This document shows positions 1-9,412 of a stretch of DNA of 64,000 nt, piece after piece. Both the position numbers and the translations under genes were made by a program. The stretch lies in assembly GCA_001936135.1 (NCBI GenBank), contig CP012810.1:1364001-1428000 (forward strand), written 5' to 3'. Below the pieces are notes generated by a model. That model was not told the origin of the DNA, did no database searches, and saw only the letters and a program-made list of their open reading frames with translations. Origin of the DNA: Saccharomycopsis fibuligera x Saccharomycopsis cf. fibuligera (taxonomy: Eukaryota; Ascomycota; Saccharomycetes; Ascoideales; Saccharomycopsidaceae). Position 1 is the first letter of the stretch, and every line of letters begins with the position of its first letter.

Positions 1-180
1 ATAAGCGAGAGCTCTCTGCCTATCTTTCCTTGCGAGACATGCTTTTGCTTGATCAATGTCATTATTGATCAAAAGCCCCAAATTCGTGTTGTACTTAATG
101 AGAGAATCGCGCTGGAGCTTTAACTTGAAGATTGCTTGATCATTTTTGTTGATCGTTGGAGTAGACGAGGACTGTCCCAT
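1..180 (-). CDS. VPS20: ESCRT-III subunit Vps20, N-terminal part (cut by window edge)
   Basis: Sixty codons are visible on the minus strand, from an ATG at 180-178 off the left edge. The product starts Met-Gly-Gln-Ser-Ser-Ser, a typical N-myristoylation signal. It continues with a basic helix containing NDQAIFKLKLQRDSLIKYN, which matches the Vps20/CHMP6 start, where a TxxDxAILxLKxxRDxL helix follows the myristoylated glycine. In the family, Vps20 links ESCRT-II to Snf7 and nucleates ESCRT-III filaments on endosomes during multivesicular body sorting. The diagnostic C-terminal half is outside the window, so the call rests on the N terminus alone. It is transcribed away from the TBC-domain gene at 1119. 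Confidence 0.72.
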   Translation of the reverse strand, partial: MGQSSSTPTINKNDQAIFKLKLQRDSLIKYNTNLGLLINNDIDQAKACLARKDRQRALAY

Positions 181-1118
181 AACTGAATCTGATAATAGTA
201 GGCTGTGTGAAGGGGGCCCATAACACTAATATGCTGAGTGATGAGATGTCGTTTGATTGTGTCCTTTCGCCTCTGCAAATACGTTTTTGTTATCAACGGA
301 GACAGACAACAGCAGACGCTACCCCAAGCAGTTTTATGCGAGAGTATGCTATTATCACAATACTACAAAGTAAATTACACTCGAATTCCTATTACATAAT
401 ATATTACAATTGGTTTGGCATGTGACTCCCGTAGAATGCAATATAATGTATAATAACGCTCTTCTACGCGTCCACGACGCACTCCCTGCAGTGCCATCCC
501 TTTTCTGCTTGAAGCGATTAAAATCTGCGTTAAAAGAAAGAGAAAAAAATTTGTGTCACTTATTAGGTGCTGTTCGCTCCTTACAGCTAGCTCATCCGGC
601 TCTGTTGATATTCTCTTTTTGCCAGTTTTTGTTGTTTTACTTATTTTATCTTGTCACTCCTTTAATACCAGTATAGTATTTTCAAACCTGTTCATTCCTT
701 TCTGTCGTTTGTGATATACTAGCTTTAATTTTTGGATCTCATTTTTACTCTTTTTTTTTCTACTCTGTTTATAAATCCCATTCGCTCCTTTAACGCCTAA
801 TCTAAAGATCCACTATCCTGAAGTCCGGCTACTTCTGACATCTGTTTTTTGAAGTGGCTCACCAATTATAATTACTGCTAACTTTGTCTTTGGTTAGCAG
901 TTCGAATATTATATTATCTAGCGAGAAAAATACCAGTTATACTATCAATTTTATTATCATTTTATTATATTACATCTAGTGTGCCTACCTGTCATTATCA
1001 ACTAGGCACGATAGCATCTCATATTTATTCATAAAAGCTAACTAAAAAAAAAAACAAAAAAACTGATAATAAAAGAACTATCACAGCAGCAAAGAAACCT
1101 GTTTGACGAGATTACAAA
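181..1118. other. Divergent intergenic region, VPS20 / TBC-domain gene
   Basis: This AT-rich spacer holds the start regions of both flanking genes. One exact MCB-type hexamer (ACGCGT) lies at 466-471. Pyrimidine-rich stretches and short A runs occur near 1044-1060, just before the TBC gene. Two short ORFs inside it have no family resemblance and are probably chance. No RNA gene was recognised. Confidence 0.5.
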
Positions 1119-3707
1119 ATGTCTGATATTCTCCTTGAAATTGAGTCCTCGTTGGCTGATCAGGAAAACTCGTCTAACTCCATTCATTTAATGTTGCAGA
1201 ACTTAAAAGACGACATACAAGACACTTTGAATGATGAAATGAATGTTCCTGCTAGCAAAATTTCTAAAGACGAAATTGTCAATATTTTGAAGCATAGCGA
1301 TGACGTTGATGTTGCATTGGTTTGTCCAAAGTGTGACAATTTCCTTTTTGCTAATGATACTGATGCTAAAGTCGGTAAACTTACAGAGTCCTCTCAGGAG
1401 TGCTGCAGGGAATTTTTCAAGAAATCTCACGAAATCTCAAGAACAAACTTGGACTACTGGTACCATTTCTTAAATAACCCATTCAAGACTATTCACACTT
1501 TGCCAAATTATACTAGATTTTTATTCTACTCTACTGAAGGTATCCCAACTCAGTTAAGATCTAGAGTCTGGGGATTATTATTGAATAGTTCTGACAACTT
1601 TGGCAAAATTAATAATGACTGGTGTGAAAATTTGTTTGATAACTTGAATGACGAAAACTCACCTTATTTGAGAGTTATTGTTAACGATTTAAACAGAATT
1701 TTCCCAAGTTTGGACTATTTTCAAAACGAAGACTTAGGTCAAGCTAATTTGAAAAACATCTTGAATGCCTATTCCTTGTATGATGCAGAAATTGGATATT
1801 GCCAGGGTTTACCGTTTTTAATTGCGTTGATTCTCTTTCACTTCAAATCTAACCCTATGACATTTTTAGCTGCCATTAACATTTTTGAAAAAAAAAAGAA
1901 CTTGAACTTCAAAAAGATTTTTGATGAGAAAATGTCTGGATTGAAATTATGGTTTTACCAATTTGACGAAATATTCAAGAAACATAGTCCTGAATTGTAT
2001 AGCCATTTCGAAAACCTTAAAGTTGATTTGAAGTTATTTACCTCCAAATCGTTCTTATCATTTTTTGCTGTTGGTTGTCCATTGCAAATCCTTATCAAAT
2101 TATTTGATGTTATGATTATTGAAGGTTTCCAATCATCGATCTTCAAAATTTGCTTGATTATTTTAAACAAAAATAAAGAAATATTTTTAGATCTGAACGA
2201 TCCAGAAGAGATTCATCAGCATTTATTATCGAAGAACATTTGGGATTGCTATGCTAATAACTTGAACTCGATTATCAATGATATTTTAAACTTGAACTCC
2301 GATCTAATTTCTCAAGATTACTTGAACGAACTAGAGGAAAAATTTCATAAGCAAGAATCCAAGCATTTGTCTAGTCCAAAGAAAGGTTTTGGTCATAGAC
2401 ATTCAAAATCAACAACTGCTGCTAGTTTAACCGTTAACGTTCCCCTTGAAAAGAATACTAATAATAGCAGTGTCATTAACAACAACACTTTCGCTGCGCC
2501 ACCACCAGCACCGTTCGCTGTGGCAGGACATTCAAGAAGTGCATCCAATACACCAATGGAACCCGAGTCTGCATTTTTCAAATTTTTCAAATATGGATTT
2601 TCAAATCCAGGAAGCGCAGCAACAACCCCAGTTGTTGATCAAGCTCCAGTAATGAGCGTAGACAGCGGAAAAGATACTGCCCATCAAAATTCAAATATTA
2701 GCTCTTTGAGTACACATTCATCTATTGATAGAAGTTCTACTTGCTCTAGCAGAGATTCGAATATATTTGATCAATTTACTAATGCCGAGTGCGACTCATC
2801 TAGTTCCTCGACTACTAGCCCAACATCTACAGACGAAATGAGCAAACAAATGCTTGTTAAAGACATAATTATCAGTTCTCCAGACGTGCTTCTAGAAAAA
2901 GATGAATCCAGTACGTCTAAAGCTGGTCTCCAAATACATCATAATAATAATAGCGGGCTAAATATTCCACATGATGAAGATGCTGATACTTCACAAATAT
3001 CTGCCTCTTCTCAAATTGGCGACCAGATAACATATCTTGCTAATATACCACCTCCTAATGCCAAACGCAACTCTTCATCAAGTCAAAATGGCTCAATTGG
3101 ATGCTCTAATACACATTCTAGATCATTATCAGAATTAAATGATTTGTCTTTACATAACAATGCCACCAACAATATTCAAAACCCTATAAGTAATATCAAA
3201 AGAGGATCACATGCTAAGAATCATTCGCTTTCAGCTTTTTCAATTTGTTCCGATGCTTCTAGCTTGAGCAACCATTCGTTAAACTCTTCATTGTCACCAC
3301 AATCTCATATGGATAATTTGTTCCCTTCGTTTCCTTGTCCGTCGACAAAAGCACATTTACAGGCTAAAGTCCTTTCGGAGAATAATGGTGGCGCCAGTCA
3401 TAACCGCTCTCATAGCTATAGTCCTAGTATTAGCAGTATCTCCAGCTTTAAGCAAAAGACCCGCTCTGAGATGAAAGAAATGGAAATGTCTTCGGAGATT
3501 GAAGGGTTGAAGTTTAAGTTGGAAATTTACGAAAAGATTTTGAATGATGACAAGAAACTTATTAAGAATTTATTTAAATTATATTTGATGAAGGATGATG
3601 TTTGCGAAACAGGGTTAGAACAGGCAGAAAAGGACAAATTATCGGAAAAGATTAAGAAAAGAGAATATAAGGTGTTGAAAGAAGTCGAAGAAAGACTTAG
3701 AATGTGA
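1119..3707 (+). CDS. TBC-domain Rab GTPase-activating protein
   Basis: The product is 862 aa. A TBC (Tre-2/Bub2/Cdc16) domain starts near residue 141 with GIPTQLRSRVWGLLL. It keeps both catalytic fingers: the arginine finger in the IxxDxxR motif (Arg193, IVNDLNR) and the glutamine finger in YCQG (Gln229). It should therefore be an active Rab GAP rather than a pseudo-GAP. Ahead of it is a short Cys-containing segment (C69, C72, C95, C96), possibly a small metal site. After about residue 390 the chain is Ser/Asn-rich and presumably disordered. The last 80 residues are charged and heptad-like, a likely coiled coil. The nearest yeast families are Gyp5/Gyl1-like GAPs in vesicle traffic, but I cannot fix orthology, so no symbol is given. 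A CTG codon in the TBC region (LDxNDPEE) would be Ser in the CUG clade. Confidence 0.85.
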   Translation: MSDILLEIESSLADQENSSNSIHLMLQNLKDDIQDTLNDEMNVPASKISKDEIVNILKHSDDVDVALVCPKCDNFLFANDTDAKVGKLTESSQECCREFFKKSHEISRTNLDYWYHFLNNPFKTIHTLPNYTRFLFYSTEGIPTQLRSRVWGLLLNSSDNFGKINNDWCENLFDNLNDENSPYLRVIVNDLNRIFPSLDYFQNEDLGQANLKNILNAYSLYDAEIGYCQGLPFLIALILFHFKSNPMTFLAAINIFEKKKNLNFKKIFDEKMSGLKLWFYQFDEIFKKHSPELYSHFENLKVDLKLFTSKSFLSFFAVGCPLQILIKLFDVMIIEGFQSSIFKICLIILNKNKEIFLDLNDPEEIHQHLLSKNIWDCYANNLNSIINDILNLNSDLISQDYLNELEEKFHKQESKHLSSPKKGFGHRHSKSTTAASLTVNVPLEKNTNNSSVINNNTFAAPPPAPFAVAGHSRSASNTPMEPESAFFKFFKYGFSNPGSAATTPVVDQAPVMSVDSGKDTAHQNSNISSLSTHSSIDRSSTCSSRDSNIFDQFTNAECDSSSSSTTSPTSTDEMSKQMLVKDIIISSPDVLLEKDESSTSKAGLQIHHNNNSGLNIPHDEDADTSQISASSQIGDQITYLANIPPPNAKRNSSSSQNGSIGCSNTHSRSLSELNDLSLHNNATNNIQNPISNIKRGSHAKNHSLSAFSICSDASSLSNHSLNSSLSPQSHMDNLFPSFPCPSTKAHLQAKVLSENNGGASHNRSHSYSPSISSISSFKQKTRSEMKEMEMSSEIEGLKFKLEIYEKILNDDKKLIKNLFKLYLMKDDVCETGLEQAEKDKLSEKIKKREYKVLKEVEERLRM

Positions 3708-4902
3708 AGCAGTTATCCATTGAAGTTTAATTTTATTGCGGTTTCTTCCTATTCCTTATCTGTTTAAGTTTGGCAGGTTTTTTTGTGTGTCCGTATTCTA
3801 CCCAGCTCCTATTTTTCGCTCGGTTTCCCTACTTCTCTTTTTGATATTAACATATTGCCTTGCCTGTGAAAAATGCTTACTTTTATGCTTTTCATGTTTT
3901 TATACATTTGCAGACTGATTGAGTTATCGCTGTCAAGTTCACCATGAGTAGAGTGGTCAATCATGGTAGCATGACGACGAGAATGACGACTAAAACAAAG
4001 TTGATTCACTCATTATTGCTGCCATTATATATTTTATTACCGTTTTCTTATTTATCTCGAACATCTTTAAATGCTTGACTTAGCATAAATCATCTACTTT
4101 ATACCTTTACTACCTTTATACTTGTTGATCATCTCCGGAGTTTTGTTTCATATTTTTTCTTTTTATTGTTATATTTTTTTGACCTTCTTTTTTGCTTTCG
4201 TTCTTTATACTTACTTGAATTCTGGTTGGCTTGTTTTTCCTCATTTTGTCTCATGTTATGTTTTTCTTATTTGCTCATTCTCTGTTCTTTTTTTTTTTTT
4301 TATCTGCACGTTTGCAGCGTTAGATAAACGGTTACTTTCGCTATATATATATCTTCATTATCGCTTACATCTTATATACATTCTTCTACAGTCTTTATTT
4401 TTGCGTACGTGCACACTGGTCTTTTTATTGTATAAGTATAATTTTCACCATCACAGAGTGTGTCAGCCAGCTAGTGAGCTGAGCATCCATGTCCTGTGCA
4501 AAGACGACGCGCGCGTCATCGCGATGCATCATGAGAAGAAAAACAAAAATAAAGTAGGAAAATGTCGAAAACAAAAAATCACACACATATTGAATGAACA
4601 GAACTGAACTCTGACCATATTGTTGACCTTTCGAGTTAACGGAGTGAACCTGAGCTACAGCTTATCTAATCACTCATACTTGCATTGTTTTATAGACCTC
4701 TATTGACTAAAGTCCCATTTGATTTAACTCTATACGAGTACTTAGCTTTAGCTTACGTTTTGTTTTGCTTATTTCATAACCCTTAGACTTAAAAACCGAA
4801 TGGCTGATTAATAACTAGTAGTCAGAAATTTACAGCATCACAGCATCGTCTCAACAACAACAAACTAACTAACCGAATAATTAGCCAACTCACTAGTCGG
4901 TA
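3708..4902. other. Intergenic region with clustered palindromes
   Basis: This T-rich spacer encodes only low-complexity, Phe/Leu-rich chance ORFs. Its one striking feature is a GC-rich island at 4503-4530 holding two abutting 10-bp palindromes and a third that overlaps. The stretch at 4820-4902 just before the next ATG is A/C-rich, typical of a yeast 5' leader. Confidence 0.5.
4507..4530. promoter_or_regulatory. Cluster of perfect palindromes upstream of the C3HC zinc-finger gene
   Basis: ACGCGCGCGT (4507-4516) and CATCGCGATG (4517-4526) are perfect palindromes that abut, and GATGCATC (4523-4530) overlaps the second. They lie about 380 bp before the ATG at 4903 in an otherwise T-rich spacer. 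ACGCG cores resemble MBF sites, but no exact ACGCGT is present. The function is unknown. Confidence 0.4.
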
Positions 4903-6597
4903 ATGAATGAAGATTCTCAGCTAAAAGTCAAGAATCTTATGCTTAGATTATCATCGAGCTTGCCTTCGACGTCTCCATCCAGCTTAAATTCAACCTCCGG
5001 CTCAAGCATTAACAGAAGCTCAAAGCTTCAATATAGCACCAAGTATTATAACGATTCATTTGAGAATCAGGTAAAACAAGAAAAGAGAAAGATAGAATTA
5101 GAATACAAGAAAAATGAGACGTTTCTTTATTTTAAAAACATTAGCAGGAAGAGATTGAAAAGTGACGTACATAGCGTTGGCGCCAATAGAAATGACAACA
5201 GCAGCGAAAGGATCAATGATATTGACACTTTAGACATTGAAGCGTTGGCTCAGCCTCCAGGACCTCATCCTAAAGACAACGGCTTGACACTGAATAGTCA
5301 GCAAGGTCAACAAAGCACTTATCGACCATATGACAAAGAATATATCACCAGCATCATCCAAACGTACTCTGATATCCTCAACTGGAGTCCTAGAACAAAT
5401 AATAGCTTTGGCGATTTCGACTACAGTAGCAGGAGAAATAGCAATATTGATTATAAGAGCAATAACTTCAGTGACGGGATCACTATTGAAGCCAATAGTG
5501 CGCTTGAATCTGCTTATAGCGACCTCAATCCATTGAAATGTGCATTACATGGCTGGCAATGCGAAAAGAATAATCGGCTAGTTTGTGTGACTTGCAATGC
5601 TAGCTTGGTGGTGAAGGTACCGACTTTTGAAGAATTTAGTATAAATAATAATAACAGCAGCGGCTCAATGGTACCAGCATTAGCATTAGCGTCAAATACC
5701 AACAATATTCCATCTACCAGAGGTGAAAACAGCGGCGAAAATAATAGTGAAAAGTTTTTTTCAAACGAGACCAACATTGAGGATTATCAGCAATTTGTCA
5801 CTGAGTTATTGAAAACTTATCAAAGACAATTATCATCTAGACATTACCAGCATTGTCCTTGGGTTAAAAATTCTGCTAAATTGGAAATTTACAAGATAAC
5901 AAGTGCTAACGCTGTTTATGAATTGCTGGCGTTGCGTAAACGGCTTTTTAATTTAATTCAAGCCGAAGAAATTTCAAATATTAGCAGGTTGGTAGATCTT
6001 GATATACCAGATCAAAGCCATAGTGAGACATTTGAACGTGAAGGGTTTCTGGGTAGCGTGGACGCTCTGAGAGATGAAGATGCTTCTACTAGTGATAGGA
6101 AAGATGATAGAGATAATTGGAACAAAATAGAACCGCTAATTGAACAATGGCTTCAAAAACAAAAAGGGCTGCAGATTTTGGCCACACAGAAACGACCTGA
6201 CAAAGCGATTGATTTTGCTGCGATTTTCAAAATTGGGCTTCATGGTTGGGATGTTCGATATACTGCCAATCAAAAGCATAAGTTTTTGTATTGTCATTGT
6301 TGTAGTCGTTCAGTTGTGCTTCCTTCGGAAGTTGCAAAAAAAAAGAATGGTTATCAAGACAATAATAAACATCATAATGAATGTCGAAAACAGAATGGAA
6401 ATGGAAATGGGGGAGTAGAAAAATTACCATTGGAGCTAGTGGGTGAGCATCAAGACTGGTGCTGCTTTAAAGATAATAAAGAGGAGGGCAAGAAAAGCCA
6501 GCCATTAATGAAGCTTGTGGAACTTATCAAGGCTGATATGTTGAAGTACGATGGGCAGTTGTTTAACATATTAAGAAGGAAAGATTTGCCGGTATAG
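4903..6597 (+). CDS. PML39: C3HC-type zinc-finger protein, NIPA/Rsm1/Pml39 family
   Basis: The product is 564 aa. Two related zinc modules are visible. The first has C213, C220, C228xxC231 after CALHGW and a distant HxxHC (C318) in RHYQHCPW, the C3HC finger of the ZC3HC1/NIPA/Rsm1 family. The second repeats the pattern with GLHGWDVR (445-452), CHCC (464-467) and HQDWC (516-520), as in the Rsm1 C-terminal domain. In yeast, Pml39 sits at the nuclear-basket face of the pore with Mlp1/2 and retains unspliced mRNA; animal ZC3HC1 is also a basket protein. The N-terminal 110 residues are Ser-rich then basic. An acidic, charged linker separates the modules. The family call is firm, the PML39 orthology an inference. 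Confidence 0.78.
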   Translation: MNEDSQLKVKNLMLRLSSSLPSTSPSSLNSTSGSSINRSSKLQYSTKYYNDSFENQVKQEKRKIELEYKKNETFLYFKNISRKRLKSDVHSVGANRNDNSSERINDIDTLDIEALAQPPGPHPKDNGLTLNSQQGQQSTYRPYDKEYITSIIQTYSDILNWSPRTNNSFGDFDYSSRRNSNIDYKSNNFSDGITIEANSALESAYSDLNPLKCALHGWQCEKNNRLVCVTCNASLVVKVPTFEEFSINNNNSSGSMVPALALASNTNNIPSTRGENSGENNSEKFFSNETNIEDYQQFVTELLKTYQRQLSSRHYQHCPWVKNSAKLEIYKITSANAVYELLALRKRLFNLIQAEEISNISRLVDLDIPDQSHSETFEREGFLGSVDALRDEDASTSDRKDDRDNWNKIEPLIEQWLQKQKGLQILATQKRPDKAIDFAAIFKIGLHGWDVRYTANQKHKFLYCHCCSRSVVLPSEVAKKKNGYQDNNKHHNECRKQNGNGNGGVEKLPLELVGEHQDWCCFKDNKEEGKKSQPLMKLVELIKADMLKYDGQLFNILRRKDLPV

Positions 6598-7451
6598 GAC
6601 AATTTAAATATTGATTTTATTCATAAATCAGGTTTGAATTTTTAAATATGTATATTAATTAACTAATAATTACTTTGCCTCTTATTTTTTTTCGTGTTTA
6701 AAAAAACTAAGGTCAGAAGGTGTCTTCTACAATGATCTGTGGGTGTTTAGCTATAGAATAAATACTAATGCTCAATGGTTTGCAGTAATGAGTAGGCATG
6801 TTCAACATTTTACAAATGATAAATAAGCGTAACTTGGAGTTTATATACCCATAGATCTCACAAAAAGCAAGAGATAATATGGGCAAAGTAGCATAAACAC
6901 TCACACGTACATGTACATGTATACGCTGTCTAATAAACCTCAAACACTAATCCGCGGTTACTGTCTTCTGGCACCAGTTAGCATTCAGGGTCTATTATAT
7001 TTATGTGCCATATTAGATACACTTGCTGTCGAACCAGAGCCCAGTGTTTTGGTTTCGAGCCCCGTCGCGCTCGTGATTTTTTATATTTTTTATTTTTCCT
7101 GATTTTTCCTAAGAGCAAAATGAATAATAGTAATAGTAATAAAAGCTCAAGATGAAAACTAAGCTAGCTAAAGCTTACACAGTGAGAGTGTGTTGTCGTG
7201 TTCAACAAAGCAAGACTTTAACAGTAAGTGTGGCGTTAATTTAAAGAGGTAGAAGGAATTAAAAAAAAGAATGAGGACATGAAGATTTTATAAGGCTGCG
7301 CTGGTTATGTTAGGCTTCGCTTGCTCTTTTTCTTTCTTGGTTGATCGATTGGCAAACGATCGGTAAGAATATTAATATTATTATACTAGAATATTGACAC
7401 TAACCAGTAGTTTTTATAGAAATATTATCAAGTATTACCGAAGTATCAAAA
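6598..7451. other. Intergenic region before MIC10
   Basis: AT-rich with no convincing gene. A perfect palindrome GTACATGTAC occurs at 6907-6916. A C/G-rich patch lies near 7055-7075. Short ORFs here look random. The leader immediately before the MIC10 ATG is A-rich. Confidence 0.45.
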
Positions 7452-7886
7452 ATGTCTGATGTTGCTCAAAGAAAAGTGTCTCCTCCATCCCAACAGCTTT
7501 TGAACGACAAGGTATGTTTCTTATCATACACGAGGTGATTCAATTTGATTACTGATTAGCAGGGCCGTTGACAGAGCGAACCTGTAACCGTTATTTTGAT
7601 CATGCCATATTGTTGTTGTATAATTGCATAGTTGTGATATTACCATAATCACAATTCGTTAAAGATTATCATACTAACCAATGATATTTAGTGGGATGTT
7701 GTTTTGTCCAATACCGTGGTTAAGACCGGATTGGGATTCGGTGTTGGTGTGTTGACTTCTGTTTTGCTTTTCAAAAGAAGAGCCTTTCCAGTTTGGTTAG
7801 GTATCGGATTTGGTTTAGGTAGAGGCTATGCTGAAGGTGACGCAATCTTTAGATCACCAGTTGGCTACCGTTCTGTGCAAGCTTAA
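7452..7886 (+). CDS. MIC10: MICOS subunit Mic10 (two exons)
   Basis: Exon 1 is 7452-7511 (20 codons) and exon 2 is 7692-7886, giving 84 aa. The donor is GTATGT at 7512, the branch site TACTAAC at 7672-7678, and the acceptor ATTTAG ends at 7691; the phase is 0. The protein has two short membrane segments with glycine-zipper motifs, [15 protein letters not shown] and [16 protein letters not shown], joined by a positively charged loop (KRRAF). This is the hallmark of Mic10/MINOS1. In the family, Mic10 oligomers bend the inner mitochondrial membrane at cristae junctions. The length is close to the usual 75-100 aa. An ORF-only annotation would miss the first 20 residues and begin inside exon 2. 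Confidence 0.93.
7512..7691 (+). other. MIC10 intron
   Basis: A 180-nt spliceosomal intron with donor GTATGT, perfect branch site TACTAAC at 7672-7678 and an AG 13 bases further on. Splicing restores the conserved Mic10 reading frame. Confidence 0.92.
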
Positions 7887-9412
7887 GCATTTTGTTAATA
7901 CAACTAATTCAAATTAGAACAGTCATTAAAATTCAATGTTTTTTTCGTTATATTCTTTGTTTTACTTTTTCTTGGTTTGTTTCTCTCCATTTTTCAATCA
8001 GTGCAAAGTGTCTTTCCAAAATTTCTGTTAGACTTTATGGCATGCTGAAGCACACCAATGTAGTTATAATGCAATGTTAACCAATGGTCTCATGTACTTT
8101 GTTGATTAATTCTGAGAAAGAACAAACATTTATTTTTAAAAAAATTCACGGTACAATTGCTTTGCGGCATGGATAGTATGCGACTTAACAGCTTCTCTCA
8201 AAAACCCACTCACTTTATCTTGGCTGTCTTCAGTTAGCGTAATCATAGAATATTGCTACATTCAGCAGTGGCCCTGTTGGTAACACAACATTGTACCATC
8301 AATGATATTTGATTAAGCACGGCCCACATATGAAGTTGATGGATAATAACGCACACGCTCGTTTCCTTTTTATTTGCGGTTCTATTATCAACTACTGTCA
8401 ATTGTTAACTATTCAGAGTGTCACTGATCAAAAAAGTATCTCAACAGCCTTTGGCACTTTTCGTATTCGTTCAACTTCACGTCGTTCGTCGTTCCAGCCC
8501 CACTGAGGTCACTAGCTGCTGCTGCCCAGCTGGTGTTACTTTATTACATGTTCTTACAGCGCGGTTGCAATAGTAAAATAGTAAAAAATATTTATTGTTC
8601 TGCTAATTAGTTTTCATGCTTGGCACCAAATCGGCCTCGCGTCCATGAGGGGCGTTAACATGCATGATTCTGCAGAAATACTTTGGAGATTCAAATTGAC
8701 CCAAGCCTTCCCTCTTCCTTACCGACAAGACGTGCGGCTTGCGCCGGTGGATGGTCGTCTAAAATACTTTGCAAGCCGGAATCGAGGAAAAAAGCTTGTT
8801 GTTGTAAGACAACAACTCTAATGATATTACAAAAGCCATGAAGACTAATGTCACTCAGCCAGAAGATCAAAGCTCCTGGTACAAATGGCAGAAAAAGGGG
8901 ACAGCTGCTGCTCCCATAGGCAACTGTAATACAAACTTTTACATGCATATAACTGCATATGAGTTTATGCATAACATAGTTTCTCTCGTATTGCTGTAAC
9001 TGTTTTCGTATTTTTTCGTTTTTTTTTTTTTTTTTTTTTGCTTTCTCTGTATTACTTTCCTCGTTCCTCGTATTTCTCCACAATCAACGAGTGTAGTCGT
9101 ACCTGTCGCATATATAAAATGGTCTCTTCCTTTGAGTAAAGGACCTTTTGATTTTTTGTTTAAGTGCGTTCTTTATTGTGTTTGTTGTGTTGATTTCCAA
9201 TTGATATTCGAAATTCTTCATTAACAGAACGGCAACTATAACTAAAACCTTTTTTTTTATTTTTATTTTTTTTTTCTTTTTGATAAACCATCTATCATTT
9301 ATTTAAATATTCTTGTTTTACATATTCTAGAAAAGTGATTTTGTTCTTGTAAGAGAACAGAAACCTCAATCATAAAAAATTCAATCACATTTAAACAATT
9401 CAGCATTACATT
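7887..9412. other. Long promoter region of the CDR-type transporter
   Basis: A spacer of 1.5 kb, long as expected for a highly regulated pump gene. A TATA element (TATATAAA) lies at 9111-9118, about 300 bp before the ATG. A T21 tract lies at about 9019-9039. CGG half-sites cluster at 8735-8747 and 8777-8786. Nothing looks coding; the 130-residue minus-strand ORF here has no family resemblance. Confidence 0.5.
8735..8787. promoter_or_regulatory. Candidate zinc-cluster factor sites (CGG half-sites) in pump promoter
   Basis: CGG(N7)CGG lies at 8735-8747 and CGGAATCGAG at 8777-8786. The second differs by one base from CGG(N4)CGG, the type of site bound by Candida Tac1 in CDR promoters. They sit about 630-680 bp before the ATG. 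Direct binding is not shown by sequence alone. Confidence 0.35.

Noticed and set aside
4122-4607. 161-residue ORF, Phe/Leu/Tyr-rich, looking like a membrane protein
   Set aside because: It follows from T-rich DNA; it has no motif, poor composition balance and no family resemblance.
8691-9083. 130-residue minus-strand ORF in the transporter promoter
   Set aside because: It reads through a poly-A tract (Lys run), resembles no family and sits over the promoter of a regulated gene.
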